Shown here: in pieces, positions 10,838 to 21,980 of the stretch
Layout: the number at the start of each line of letters is the position of its first letter
Numbering within the stretch: position 1 is the stretch's first letter
NCBI RefSeq assembly: GCF_024679095.1
Contig: NC_066531.1
Location: forward strand, 7,425,041-7,489,040
DNA from: Eriocheir sinensis
Taxonomy: Eukaryota > Arthropoda > Malacostraca > Decapoda > Varunidae
Reading direction: 5' to 3'
Length of the DNA stretch: 64,000 nt
Position numbers and translations under genes: made by a program
The notes under the pieces: generated by a model
Seen by the model: the letters and a program-made list of their open reading frames with translations, nothing else
Database searches by the model: none
Told to the model about the DNA's origin: nothing

Positions 10838-10951
10838 ATGGCAGGATCTTCAGCATCATTTGTGTTTAGTGATTACGCGAGATCGCTTGAGGATGCTGCG
10901 AGGCTAAGATACATCGAAAAACTCAGTGCTTTTGGAGGAGGAGACTGGTAG
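10838..10951 (+). pseudogene. Short frame resembling the start of YqaJ-type transposon proteins
   Basis: A 37-codon frame has MAGSSASFVFSDYARSLE followed by AARLRYIEKLSAFGGGDW. The RYxEKL phrase followed by a Gly-rich turn and Asp resembles the N-terminal region of arthropod proteins that carry a YqaJ-type nuclease domain. The nuclease itself is absent. The frame ends in TAG at 10949-10951 within CTGGTAGAC, which could instead be a splice donor. The identification is tentative. Confidence 0.35.
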
Positions 10952-11160
10952 ACTGGCTGTCTAGCTGGCTGGCTGTCTGGTTGACTGGTGGGTTGACTGG
11001 TTGCCTGGTGGGTTGATTGGCTGGCTGATTGGTAAACTGACTGTCTGTCTAACTGACCGACTGGATGACTGACTGGGTGGTTGACTGACTGGCTGATTGG
11101 TTGGCTGGCTGGCTGATTGGTTGGTTGGCTGACTGTCTGGCTGGTCGGTTGACTGGCTGT
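10945..11160. repeat. (GGCT/GGTT/GACT)n degenerate tetranucleotide tract
   Basis: About 215 bases of four-base units such as ggct, ggtt and gact. They make long Gln/Ser/Pro frames on the minus strand that are spurious. Confidence 0.9.
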
Positions 11161-11261
11161 CCCTCTGCCTGGCCGATCTCCTGTTGCTGACCAGTGATGC
11201 CCAGGTAGGCAGCACAGGCAGGCAAACAGGTGAGGGCAAGTGACGACAGGTGAGGGCAGGT

Positions 11262-11460
11262 GACGGTAAGTCACCTTACACTACGCACTCTTTGAGGGTC
11301 ACTTCCCTGCGTACACTTATTTATATACTCCACCCAGCACTGAGCTCTGTCCCTCTGTGCACTTTCCCTCCACTGAATTTCCTTTCCTATTTTCTTCCCC
11401 TGCTTGAGCGCCGCCATGCGTGTTTACCTCCGCCAGCTCATGTAAATCCCGTTCCAGGGT
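11262..11460. repeat. Dispersed repeat C, copy 1 of 3
   Basis: Starts TCACCTTACACTACGCACTC and ends near ATGTAAATCCCGT. The same sequence is at 16509-16690 and 60758-60913, where it is fused to a Harbinger transposase end. Confidence 0.85.
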
Positions 11461-11557
11461 AATCCCCCGCCACACAATAGGCTAGGGGACCCGGGGCAAT
11501 ACCTAAATGAGTGTTACCTCATGTAATAATCTAATCAGTCTTGCCTGTAATATTTAC

Positions 11558-11732
11558 CTCTGACAAAATGAGCACTGCAGAGTCGAGATGAAGCAGACGG
11601 CCGCCAGTTTTCCATCCTCACAGTTGCTCTCCATTTCCTCCGCCCTTCTGGATTCGCTGGAAATCTATAAAATGACACGGCATCTCTCCCGTGTCGGTTA
11701 GAACATCCAACTGCACAGCATACGTATCCCAT
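11558..11732 (-). CDS. THAP zinc-finger exon (transposase N-terminus)
   Basis: From an ATG at 11732 the minus strand encodes MGYVCCAVGCSN, FYRFPANPEGRRKW and RLCSAHFVRG. This is the C2CH THAP finger: CxxxxC near the start, the Trp, and CxxH at the end. It is a site-specific DNA-binding module found in P, Kolobok, ISL2EU and other transposases and in host proteins. The frame ends at a good splice donor, GAG|GTAAAT, at 11557-11556. The rest of the protein is not present between this exon and the left end of the element, so the gene is truncated. An upstream in-frame Met at 11837 is possible, but the THAP fold starts at the chosen Met. Confidence 0.8.
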
Positions 11733-11866
11733 GACGAACACACAGAGCACTTGTGCAGCCGACACTAAGATTTGCTTTGGACCACCGCCACTGACCACCA
11801 AGATGGCCGTGTAGACCCGCGCTACTCCCGCACCCACACTAATGACGTCAGCTGCAAAACCTCTAT

Positions 11867-12791
11867 CAGGAGGGCCTGTAGGCGCAGAATTTGTTAGATG
11901 TGATACAGGATCGTTTTCTTAAACAGTTAATTAGAACACCAACGAGGGAAGAAGATATTTTGGATCTCTTGTTAACTAATAGAGAGGACATAATAAGCAA
12001 CATAGAGGTTGGGGATTCATTAGGTAACAGTGATCATAAGGAAATTAGATTTAATATTAAATGGGAGGACAGAGTCAGCAGTAACAACACATTAATACCT
12101 GACTTCAGGAAGGCGGACTACAAGGGTTCAGGAACCAGCTGCAAAGGATTAGGGGAGTAGGATCAGAAGTAGGTCAGGACCCAGAGCAGGGAGTGGCGTT
12201 AATCTCTGGTGAGGTCAATAGTCAGGTCAGTAGCTTGGAGGGCGAGTACAATAGTCTGGTCAGGGAGATTAAACTAGGTCAGCAACAGTTTATACCTCAC
12301 AGGGAAGTCAGGTCAACAGGTAATTACTCGCGATGGATGACAGACAGGCTAACAAATTAAATAGGAACGAAAAGAGTATTATATGTTAGAATCAAGAGGG
12401 GGGAAACTCACCTAAGGGACAGTTACAACGCTTTAGCTGGAACAGTAAAGAAAAGACGCGTATAGCAAAACGTGATTATAAGATTAGAATTGCCAGGGAA
12501 GCAAATAAAAATCCAAAGGGCTTCTCTCAGCTTTCTAAGACCAAGGTTAGGGATAAGATAGGGCCGCTTAAATCAGGAGAATCACTGCTAGATACAGATG
12601 AGGGAATGATTGAGGCTTTAAACAGATATTTATTAACTGTATTTACCAAAGAAAGATTAGACGATATGCCTCAGGGAGAACAGATATACAGGGAAGAAGA
12701 GGAAGAAGGATTAACCAACATTAACGTAAGTAGGAAAGTCGTGATTAGACAGATAGATAGACTCAGAGTTACTACGGCGCAAGGGCCAGAT
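11867..12791 (+). pseudogene. CR1 ORF2 continuation: endonuclease end and start of RT
   Basis: The frame from 11891 reads LDVIQDRFLKQLIRTPTR, EDILDLLLTN and SLGNSDHKEI, the conserved end of CR1 endonucleases (the SDH catalytic triad part). A broken linker follows. A frame at 12606 has LNRYLLTVFTKERL and GPDGV, the entry to the reverse transcriptase. The element stops at the palindrome at 12792. It joins 9.77-10.71 kb once the inserted DNA transposon is removed. Confidence 0.8.
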
Positions 12792-12824
12792 GGCGTTATC
12801 GCGATAACTTATCGCGATAACGCC
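12792..12824. repeat. Perfect 33-bp palindrome at a breakpoint
   Basis: GGCGTTATCGCGATAA, one C, then TTATCGCGATAACGCC: 16-base arms with a single-base centre. It sits exactly between the CR1 remnant and the start of the segmental duplication. Confidence 0.95.
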
Positions 12825-12827
12825 CAG

Positions 12828-13000
12828 CTATGCCCATAACCCACTTAGCCAGGGGGGTACCTCTTTGGCCGACTCGGTAAGGAGTGGCTCTCCCGTCACG
12901 CTAGTCGCGGGTTCAATCCCAGGCAGCCGGCGAATACCCTGATCTTGATTAATTTCTCGTGTGTTTCGATACACGCACAGGACGTGTTGGGAAATAGAGG
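12828..13000 (+). repeat. tRNA-derived SINE, copy A
   Basis: Box A-like TTGGCCGACTCGGTAAGGAG is followed by a perfect box B GGTTCAATCCC at about 12911-12921. The same sequence is at 51.82-52.0 kb (+) and 36.56-36.80 kb (-). Confidence 0.8.
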
Positions 13001-13758
13001 AAATATAAAAATATACTCCCGGGGCATGACAAAAGCACTAACGAAATGGTTTGCCATATCTGCAGCCTCAACACACCATCCGTCCTCACTATATAACGGC
13101 CCAGCTGCCGGACGCTGAACCTTCTTGTGACGGAGGTAAGCGTGAAAACGCTTCACATCATGGTGGCCAGCAGAGACAATTAAGAGATTTTTCATAATTA
13201 ATGACTGACAGATGGACAATCTCTTTGAATTCCAGGGATAAACGGCTAAAAATATACCACAACCTTAAGGCAATAGGAGATGATCTGCCAAACACAGAAC
13301 GAGCATCTTTATAGTTAAGCCAAGCCTGCCGTTTACGACGTTTGATATCATTAGGTATGCTTGTGGTCCAAGGCTTTAGTGAACAGGGACCTGGTTTCTT
13401 TGGGAATAAAGCGGTGGAAAGTATCGAACAATAAACACTTAAATCTCGAGTAAGACCGATAAATATTTAATCCCATAAATTCAATGTCCCAGTCAATGTC
13501 CTTGAAATGTTTGTTTATTAAACTGTACTTTCCTTTTAAAAAATCATATTCATCCTTTGAATTCATTGGGCTAGATTCAAGGGGACAAAATATATAGATA
13601 GTCAAATATTACAGGAAATTGGTCACAGCCAGAAAAGGGGTCAATCACATTAACATTTGATATTCTATCATTTTCAGTGGTAAAGATCAAATCCAATATA
13701 TTGTTAGATCGAAGATAAGTAGCCTGCTTGACCCACTGTACGCATAACACCCAGAGAG

Positions 13759-13793
<35 letters not shown>

Positions 13794-14365
13794 CTCACCG
13801 AGTATTAAACAGGAACGTCAGAGGACCAATCAATGGAGGGCAGGTTTAAAATCCCCAGCCAGAATAACTTCTGTACCCTCACAAACAGACTCAAGGTAGG
13901 AGATGAGAGCTATATTGTCCGCCAAAGAATTACTTAATTGGAGGTCTGTAAACAACCAAAACAGTAACACCAAAATCCGGCAAACATACTCCAACTGTGT
14001 TTTTAATTGGGATGATCATTAAAGGTTCAACCAACCTTAATATCATTCCTAATATAAAGTCCAACACCATGTTTTCTTAGGTTAGAAGGAGAATCATTTC
14101 TAAAGAAATTGTAACCAGCTATACTGACAACTGAGTCACTGATATCATAATTAAGCCATGTCTCACACACACCACATAAGGCTACATTACAGCTAGACAG
14201 TAAATCTACTAACGTACTAACTTAATTCACCAAACAATTTAAATTCAAAAGAACGAAAGTAATACAAAAATATGCACAGGGACGTTATAACATCAGTATA
14301 TGTTTGGAACTGGAGAGGTCTAATGATCGCTTTTTGTGGTGCCAACAGTACTAGGACGGACGAGG
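13001..14365 (-). pseudogene. Antisense LINE: endonuclease and linker, copy 1
   Basis: The minus strand carries decayed ORF2 of a non-LTR retrotransposon, parallel to 52.0-53.38 kb. Recognisable pieces are MANHFVSAFVMPREY and HHDVKRFHAYLRHK (13.0-13.2 kb), YSLINKHFKDIDWD (13.36-13.60 kb) and, near 14.0-14.2 kb, the endonuclease start. A run of about 30 A at 13761-13790 is longer than in copy 2. Stops and frameshifts are frequent. The SINE lies between this part and the polymerase, which is missing here but present in copy 2 (51.36-51.83 kb). Confidence 0.7.
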
Positions 14366-14754
14366 GGGTCAGGCTCAGAGGACACAGGAGCCGCAGCAAA
14401 ACCTTGAGCCACTACCTGATCGGGTTTCTTGACCTGCCAAAGAACTTGTCAGTACGACTGGCAGCACTCTTTCTCCGCAGTTCCACTCTCTGATTATAAG
14501 GGGTCCACTGGGTTTCAACGGGGCCGAGATAAACAATGCCATTATATTTAAAAATGTCACCATTACCTTCTAAACAATTCTATAACGGATGTAGTGTATT
14601 TTTGGTAAATAGTTTTAACCATTTTACGGTATTATTTAGCCTAAGTATTGATATAAAAGAACTGAGCTGATAAGGTACCTCGCCGTGGTTGGTAGCGATG
14701 CAATCTGAATCTTATGGTGAGAGCCACAACTTTTTCACCTAGTTATGGCGATAC

Positions 14755-15150
14755 TTACGTCAGACACAATTTCTTTAAGTATGGCCCCAGATCCCTAGAA
14801 ATATATTGGCTATTAAATAATTTCTTGCTCCTTGATAATAATTCTTGTTTCAAGATGGAATTGGGGATTTTAGCTCTGACTAAGGAAGGAGAAATTGGTA
14901 CAATATCAACCAAGGTAATCGGGTCCGATCTCTCTGGCAGTAGGAAAGAAGCAATGGGGTTAAATTTACCTTGGAAGTCTTCTCCAAAGGGTTGACCTCT
15001 GATAATGATACTGTCCTTCCTCTTCTCTCGCTCACTTAACTCTCGTACCTCCTCTCTGATGATGGTACTCACATCAGATCTGTCAGTCCTCCTTTCTCAC
15101 CCAGAAGCAACGCTCTCTTTGAGTCTCAGAGATCCACAAATCAATTGATT
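14755..15150 (-). pseudogene. LINE ORF1 coiled-coil/RNA-binding region, copy 1
   Basis: The minus strand frame reads TIIREEVRELSEREKRKDS, IIIRGQPFGEDF, VRAKIPNS and FNSQYISRDL. A charged helix followed by KxSIIIRGL and a late IxRDL block is typical of LINE ORF1 proteins that bind the RNA. It extends toward KKLCLT, which copy 2 has lost by a deletion. It is continuous with the antisense ORF2 remnant to its left, so one LINE spans about 15.15 to 12.83 kb. There is no usable start codon. Confidence 0.65.
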
Positions 15151-15457
15151 TTACTGAATTACTGAGACCAGCAATGGTGGTTAATTCTCGTCTCTCCCCT
15201 ATGGGTTAATATTCATATGTATATCCATATACATCCAGTATATTATTAATTAATTTGAGCGTTTACTGGGCCATTGGAAGGTCCATTTGTTGCTGCTCCC
15301 GGCGGTACGCCCGTACAAACTTTATACCCGCTCCCTCTGCCAGTCAACGCCATGCTTGTTTTACTCCTCAAAGCAGCGGCAGGAGGACACGCGCGGAGGT
15401 GCAGCACACTAAAACCATTTTATAGGAAAAACAAGGAACACACCGTGGACAAGGAAG

Positions 15458-15610
15458 ATGTTCAGCAGTGACTGTGCGAAGAGCCAGAAGGAGGTCACAG
15501 CCTGGAGTAAGGGAGTGAGCTGTGAGAGGCGTGACGACTGGCACCATGTGGGCTGCGCGGTGGTGGCGAAGGGCGCGGCAAAGCCCAAGCACATGAAGGT
15601 CCTCAAATGA
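15458..15610 (+). pseudogene. LINE ORF1 PHD-like start, copy 2
   Basis: Same 50-codon frame as at 8437-8589, with MFSSDCAKSQKEVTAW and VSCERRDDWHHVGC before the shared TGA. The replaced Cys is the same in all three copies, so the defect predates the duplications. Confidence 0.55.
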
Positions 15611-15619
15611 ACGAACATA

Positions 15620-15890
15620 TGGTTTGTGTGGCTTTGAAGTAGAAGACTTGAAACAATTCCTGCTGCACTGCAAACAATACTCATAAATTAGAAAGGTACA
15701 CACACATTTGTACAACAGCCATACAAAGACGACGTAGACGAACACCCAGCTGACATATTATTACTGAAAAATAGCAATAAAGGAAGTGAGAAAATAGAAG
15801 AAAGGAAAAATTACTTAAAAATACTCTGGAAGGAAAGAAATAATTCAGAAGGCTAAAACACAAGTGCAAAACCAGTGAAAAAAAAAAAAA
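15620..15890 (+). pseudogene. LINE ORF2 C-terminal Cys/His region, copy 2
   Basis: CGFEVEDLKQFLLHCKQYS is followed by a TAA and frame changes. The Lys-rich tail to 15.89 kb is recognisable at the DNA level. More decayed than the other two copies. Confidence 0.6.
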
Positions 15891-16689
15891 ACTAGATGTC
15901 AAGTGAATACTGAAAAAGAAAATAAGAGTTAAAGCACGAGAACATTGACATTAAGTGAAAAGAAAATCCGGGAGCCGTTGCAAAGGCAGATCCCGGGACT
16001 ACATCTGTGTGTGACGCGTGTCAGGTTAGAACAAGGAGAGAGTGGAAGGAAGAAGATGAGGGAACAAGACAAGAGGATGCAGCAGGCGACAAGAGACATC
16101 CCCTTGGTGATGAGGATTGGGGTGTTGTGTGGTCATCCCAGGAGTCGGACATGTCCTACCGGTTCCGCCTTCCTTCTCCTTCCAGCTTCATTTTTTTGTG
16201 TGTTTGTGTTCTTCCCTGCCATATTCACGCCATTTCATCGTTATTGATAAGTATTGCTATTGTTGTGGCTGTCTTGTTTTATCAATCTTTTAAATTTCTT
16301 CTACAATTCCTTAATGATCATCACCCCCTCAGGGTACCTACTGCTACTGTACTAGAGTTAAGCACTTGTTTAGGTTTTTAAACTTTTAAACTTTTTTTTT
16401 AATTTTATATATAGTTTTATTAACTTTACATATACTTTTACCAAATTCTTAAACCTTTTTAACTTTTTTATATCATTTTTAAAGCTTTATGAGACAAGTT
16501 AAGGTGAAAGTCACCTTACACTACGCACTCTTTGAGGGCCACTTCCTTGCGTACACTTATATACTCCACCCAGCACTGAGCTCTGTCCCTCTGTGCACTT
16601 TGCCTCCACTGAATTTCCTTTCCTATTTTCTTCCCCTGCTTGAGCGCCGCCGTGCGTGTTTACCTCCGCCAGCTCATGTAAATCCCGTA

Positions 16690-16850
16690 CGGTTGAATGC
16701 ACGTTTGGTATAATGGCAAACAAAAGGAGAATTTTTCATAGAGCTCTGGATGTAAAACCTGAGTTTTGTGATGCCATAGTTAAGGCATGCTGCATTTTGC
16801 ACAACTTTGTCCTCAAACATGAGAGTGTCAACTTTGAGGACATTTTATGA
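16690..16850 (+). pseudogene. Harbinger transposase C-terminal fragment, copy 1
   Basis: The frame reads RTVECTFGIMANKRRIF, DVKPEFCDAIVKACCILHNF and ends SVNFEDIL. RxVExxFG with a later ACCxLHN is the last part of the HARBI1-type DDE domain and includes the catalytic Glu region. The rest of the transposase is not attached; repeat C lies directly upstream. A near-identical copy is at 60912-61072. The visible part is open, but the gene is truncated. Confidence 0.85.
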
Positions 16851-16924
16851 ATGTCCCATGCCGGGCATTGACCGTGTTGGCACTAGATGTAATATTAGGG
16901 AAAACCGTAAGAGATCACTTTGCC

Positions 16925-17045
16925 TCATACTTTACTAGTTCTTGAGGAGCTGTTCCATGGCAGTACAGCAAAATGTAGATGCCTGCCAGGATACGTGAAT
17001 TTCATGAGCCTGTAGATTGTAATAAGAAGGAAATACTTACTATGT

Positions 17046-17101
<56 letters not shown>

Positions 17102-17445
17102 AATTACTATCCATATCAGACCCATGACTTACCGTTTTTCGCAAATATCTTTCAAACGAAGACTCGGATCAGCACGGGACTGTGGCACAGATTGTTTCAC
17201 ATACTCCGCTAATTTATAACGCTCTTGTCCAATGCCAGATGCGGTTAATTATGGCGTTTACTCTTGACTGTGATGGCAAAACCTGCGTGAGCCACTTACA
17301 CATTCGAACAGGTGAGGCGTGACGTATCTGTGACGTGTATCCACCACCTACCTCCACCCCTGGCTTCCCCTACTCCCATCCCTCCCTTTCCCTCCCTCCT
17401 CCTTCACCCCCGCCCTCTTTCTCACCCATTCCTCCCCTCTCCCCG

Positions 17446-17460
<15 letters not shown>
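16925..17460. repeat. Dispersed block D, copy 1 (contains (CA)n)
   Basis: A segment GGAGCTGTTCCATGGCAGTA... precedes (CA)n (17046-17098), then TCCATATCAGACCCATGACT through to the CT-rich tract. The same arrangement is at 61170-61680. At 34.71-35.26 kb the block is inverted, and its first part is flipped relative to the second. Confidence 0.85.

Positions 17461-17520
<60 letters not shown>
17449..17520. repeat. (CT)n microsatellite
   Basis: About 70 bases of pure CT. Confidence 0.97.
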
Positions 17521-17523
<3 letters not shown>

Positions 17524-18170
17524 CATTTGTGCTGTACACGAGGTACGAATTTATGCACACGTATGACTTGAATTAATGGCAGATAAATATAAATTATATC
17601 CCGTCTGCATCAGCATCAACAGTGATGACGAGGATGACCTGTTTGTCGATGGTGATGAATGTTGAAGTAACAGCCTATGTGGTCAGTTATTTACATTATT
17701 AATCCACCCATCATATACGCGCTGTCTAATTTTGTGTGCTATGACTTTTTAACATATCTACATGAACACATCGTATGGCAGTCTTTTCCTAACATCAGAA
17801 TAAATTATTCATATATTTCTCCAATTTCGTTTCACGATTTTACTCTGCAATGAATTCCCGCTTCAATTCCACCCTTATTCCTTTCCGTCTCTTACGCGAT
17901 TTCCCATAAATAATCAAGCGTCAGCTACATGCTTCATCCCATCATACGCTCAACGTGACCTGTGGGTAGGAGGGTCATATACTCGTACAACTTTCAATGG
18001 TTGTATAATTGCCAAACAAACCTCATACAACACTTAAGTAACATCCATTTACGCTGGAACAGGAATCAGGGTCGTGTGCAGAAAACACCCTACCATACTT
18101 TGCATATACTTTCGAGTTATCCGCCATTATAGACAAGTCATATGTGTGCAAAGCTTCACATCGCATGTAT

Positions 18171-18174
<4 letters not shown>
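17521..18174. other. No gene seen
   Basis: Mixed sequence with stops in all frames. This stretch and the next 370 bases are absent from copy 2 of the segmental duplication. Confidence 0.5.

Positions 18175-18241
<67 letters not shown>
18175..18241. repeat. (GA)n microsatellite
   Basis: About 67 bases of pure GA. Confidence 0.97.
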
Positions 18242-18242
<1 letters not shown>

Positions 18243-18394
18243 TTCGCGCGTGACCCCATAGCGACAGGTCGACCCAAGGAGACTGTAGAACAGGAGAGGG
18301 GGCCTCTATGGGAGGCCGTGGGCGGGTGGTGGTGTATGTCGGTTGCAACAGATGGCGCAGGAGCAGCGTTGTTTACATCCAGGCGCCTCCCCCC

Positions 18395-19176
<782 letters not shown>

Positions 19177-19231
19177 GTAAGTGATATATATAAATAATGT
19201 TAATGTGGAAATTATCATTTTCACGCTGACA

Positions 19232-19497
19232 GCTGTTCTGAACTTGCTAACTGCATGCCTCCCCTCCTCCCGCGGCATGAGGCCGAATGGCCTACACACG
19301 ACAGCTCCAGATTCCTACCCATTACCACCTGTCAGCCTCGTCCATGTAGCTATCCAGTCTACTCTTAAAACAAGCTATCGTCCCTGCACTCACTATGTGA
19401 TTGCCGAGTCTATTCCATTCTCCCACCACCCTATTACTAAACCAATGCCTGCCCACTTCCCTCCTAAATCTATACTTTTCTAATTTAAGTCAATTAC
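19232..19497 (-). pseudogene. CR1-type LINE 3' end, antisense fragment
   Basis: The minus strand encodes FRREVGRHWFSNRVVGEWN, NHIVSAGTIACFKSRLD and ends near ADRW. This is the C-terminus of CR1-type ORF2; compare NWFTNRVVDEWNRL at 26.2 kb. It is followed by a 3' untranslated part (GGAGCTGTCGTGTGTAGGCC). The copy at 62290-62398 is cut short by a younger LINE. Confidence 0.75.
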
Positions 19498-19718
19498 TGC
19501 ATGTTCTATCTTGCCAAACATCTTTTGCAAAAGTTAACCAGCATCTCCAGCAAGATGGCGCCATTTATAAAAACACGCCTGCCAGAACGGACTGGGCCGA
19601 CCATCAGGCCCCACCTGGAAGAAGCCTTGGGCCGACCATCAGGCCCCACCTGGAAGAAGCCTTGGGCCGACCATCAGGCCCCACCGGGAAGATGCCTACC
19701 GGCGCAATAGGCAACAAC

Positions 19719-19754
<36 letters not shown>

Positions 19755-19955
19755 CCACTCTCATCCCTTACACTGATAAAATCTGGAGCAGCCTTCCTTC
19801 GTCTGCATTTACTCCTGCTTATAACTTGACCTTCAAGAAGAGTGTATCAAGACTCTACTTTTGTCTGTTTGGGAGCGGTGAGTAGTGGGGCTTTTTTTTC
19901 TGGAACGCTTTGTTGCCCTTGAGCTGTCTCCTTTGTTTAAAGAAAATAATGATTA
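19490..19955 (+). pseudogene. 3' end of poly(A) LINE, split by a retroposon
   Basis: GTTAACCAGCATCTCCA followed, after an insert, by CTCTCATCCCTTACACTGAT matches the LINE ends at 27.55-27.80 kb and 62.42-62.66 kb. The last frame there encodes ARVNQHLHSFIPHAGKLW. The untranslated tail includes GAGCTGTCTCCTTTG. It is a truncated, diverged copy. Confidence 0.8.
19550..19750 (+). mobile_element. Small retroposon with internal 35-bp repeats and poly(A)
   Basis: A 201-base insert begins GCAAGATGGCGCC, holds three 35-bp units (starting 19594, 19629 and 19664, GGGCCGACCATCAGGCCCCA) and ends in about 30 A (19721-19750). It is flanked by a direct repeat ATCTCCA (19543-19549 and 19751-19757), and removing it restores the LINE sequence seen at 27.56 kb. 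No protein is encoded and no box A/B promoter is evident. Confidence 0.8.
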
Positions 19956-20099
19956 AATAAATAGAAGTTGGCCGCCAAAGCTTCCAATACATTTTGGTGC
20001 CATATCTACAAGTGGCTGGTGACTGTAAGTATCTCGGCAACCTGCATGCATCTATGCCATCCCTATCACGGTGCATGGAGCAAGCTTCACATAACACTC

Positions 20100-20660
20100 A
20101 GACAGAGACAGTTTAATTATGGTTATATATCAGACTCAGTTTATTGCTCAGTCTATTAGGTGCAGTGCTGTTAATATTGTTAGTGGTAGTATTAGTACAA
20201 TTAATTTATTTATTTTCATTAATTTATCAATATTTATTTATTATATTCTTAATGTTTGAGAATTCCAATACTAGTATTAAGATAAACAAAAATATCAGAA
20301 ATATATTTATACTCATTAATTATTATTGCTTTTCTTATTATTACTTCCTTCAATGTCCTGGCACTTTGACATCTAGTGCTTTTCCGTCTAGCAGCCAAAA
20401 TTGTGGTCTTTCTGAATGTGTATGTCCTAAGTCTTCATTGGTGTAACTAGCTATATAACATAAAAATCTGCATCTCTCTCCCTTCTCACCCAGTTGTCCC
20501 CGTACATCCTTTCAGTATCCAAAGAATTTCAATTTACATCTTGTAACACTCAACTAATGCAGTGCAATCTTCATCTCTGTATTTTACTGTGTGGACATAC
20601 TCTTTCCTTCCATGTTCCACTGTTGTATGTTATTTCACATCTAACGCAACCACATCCCAA
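20100..20660. other. AT-rich, no gene seen
   Basis: TTTATT- and ATTAGT-rich sequence without a sustained frame. The last part is pyrimidine-rich and leads into the acceptor at 20659. Confidence 0.5.
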
Positions 20661-20843
20661 CAGATCCGAACATGTCCGATATCATCCAAGAGAATGTGGC
20701 AGCTGAAGGGGAGAGCCCAAGAAAAAGGCCAAGGGTGAAGACATTTAGCCACCCCGTGAAGTACATGGCAGCATCCAACCCTCTTGGTGAGCTGCAGGAA
20801 TGTGCTCCCCATTGCAGTGCACCAGCTCCATGTACTGATTTTG
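20660..20843 (+). CDS. Candidate host exon 1 (unrecognised protein)
   Basis: An acceptor (cacatcccaacag|AT) opens a frame containing PNMSDIIQENVAAEGESPRK, RPRVKTFSHPVKYMAA and CAPHCSAPAPCTDF, closed by a donor at TTTTG|GTATGA. The RKRP run is a possible nuclear localisation signal, and four Cys and a His occur near the end. Entry and exit are both phase 1. The pieces at 21914-21980 and 22982-23127 are also phase 1 and open, so a spliced gene is plausible. I do not recognise the protein, and it is not obviously part of a mobile element. Confidence 0.45.
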
Positions 20844-21079
20844 GTATGAATACTTCATCTAGTGTTTGTTGATTGTTGTGTTATTAATCTAATTATGACT
20901 TCACAAAATACTGTGTAAGTCACTTAACACTTGCCCTGCTCAACACCGCTTTTAAGTTGTAGAATTCCTTCATATGGATGCTGATTTATGTATCCTGAAA
21001 TGATTGGATATTGATTGTCTTAACATTTTTTTTTGTCCATGATCACTGAACCATGTTACGGTATGTCTTTGGGTGCAGA

Positions 21080-21186
21080 TCCAAGAAATGAGTTTGGGGA
21101 GGGATGTCAGACTTTTTGCGGGTGGAAGGAGCATTACCGATTAGCCATTCTCGGCAGTCCTGGCCTTGAAAAACTGGTGGAGTGAC
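21080..21186 (+). CDS. Candidate alternative terminal exon
   Basis: After gggtgcag| a phase-1 frame reads PRNEFGEGCQTFCGWKEHYR, LAILGSPGLEKLVE and then TGA. It would join exon 1 in frame and end the protein early. No donor is seen, so it would be a terminal exon or a chance frame. Confidence 0.3.
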
Positions 21187-21913
21187 CTAAATCAATAATT
21201 ATAACGGCCTGGACTTTGTGCGAAAGCATTGTTTTAGCCGCAGCGCGCTTTTGAGCTAGTTTTCCTGTATCACTCAGGACCATTGGGGGGGCCCGGGCCC
21301 CCTGGGCCCCCCCTTGGATCCACCAATGTAGCTATAATATATCTATCCTTTACAGTCTGATGGTGCATCCATCTAGATTGTCAAGTTTTAGTAGCTACTC
21401 ATGAGAAGTATTCCTTATAATGATAATTGATTTCCAGATGCTTTGCACTAAAAAAAAAAAGAAAAAAAAAAGTGTCGTTAAACCTGCCGCACATAATAAT
21501 CAGCTGTAGTCAACCCTTGCTTTAAAGAACCAATATGGAGGAAGGGGGTGATGTTATATCCAAAAATCTTTTACATCTGAAGTATCCACCCTTTCTGTGT
21601 TTAATAAACCTTGTTTGTTACATGAACTGAAAAGTTCACAATTTCCATACATGATTCTTTTTTCCTTGTATTTGATGATTAATCCTGACGTGCATTTCCA
21701 TTATCAGTAGGTAATATATAGTAACAAGACAATAATACACATTATAACAATGTATATATATAGCCCAATGAGTGCACGAGATCATTTACCTCATCAGTGA
21801 CGCCAAGTCCGGGAGTCCTTCCCTAAATTCTTTGCCCGAATCTGTGACACCAAGTATAATAACTAGTTTTAGTGACCATTTGCATCCATTTTTCACTTTG
21901 ATTAAAAAATTGC

Positions 21914-21980
21914 CCCTCAACAGGGTGTGAACTTGATGGGGTTGGAGGAAACTCGACTCGGCCATCAAGCTCACCACAAT
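21914..21980 (+). CDS. Candidate host exon 2 (unrecognised)
   Basis: cccctcaacag| precedes a 67-base open piece encoding CELDGVGGNSTRPSSSPQY and ending at a donor ATATA|GTAAGG. It is phase 1 on both sides and fits the exons around it. Confidence 0.4.

Larger units (their letters stand above)
10717..11864. mobile_element. Probable ISL2EU-type DNA transposon, deleted
   Basis: The ends are AGAGGTTTTGC and GCAAAACCTCT, with TGACGTCA-type motifs just inside both. The flanking dinucleotide AT is duplicated (10715-10716, 11865-11866). Removing 10717-11864 plus one AT rejoins the CR1 endonuclease frame. The element holds a minus-strand THAP exon at its right end and a plus-strand start resembling YqaJ-type proteins at its left. 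As I recall, a THAP transposase, a YqaJ-type protein and a 2-bp AT duplication together characterise the ISL2EU group of the PIF/Harbinger-related superfamily. The transposase core is missing, so this is a non-autonomous derivative. The group call is an inference from that combination. Confidence 0.6.
15000..16508. repeat. Composite LINE-derived repeat, copy 2 of 3
   Basis: Aligns with 7977-9465 and 59100-60745. It includes the minus-strand ORF1 piece, PHD-like start, C-terminal Cys/His region and AT-rich tail. It continues into repeat C at GAGACAAGTTAAGGT. Confidence 0.85.

Noticed and set aside
10716..11865. Tc1/mariner identity based on a TA flank
   Set aside because: TA duplication is possible with shorter tips, but the THAP exon and YqaJ-like start do not fit mariner, and the AT reading gives symmetric 11-base tips.
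12850..12925. tRNA gene candidate (box A/B)
   Set aside because: Three dispersed copies with SINE-type extensions and poor stem pairing; called a tRNA-derived SINE.
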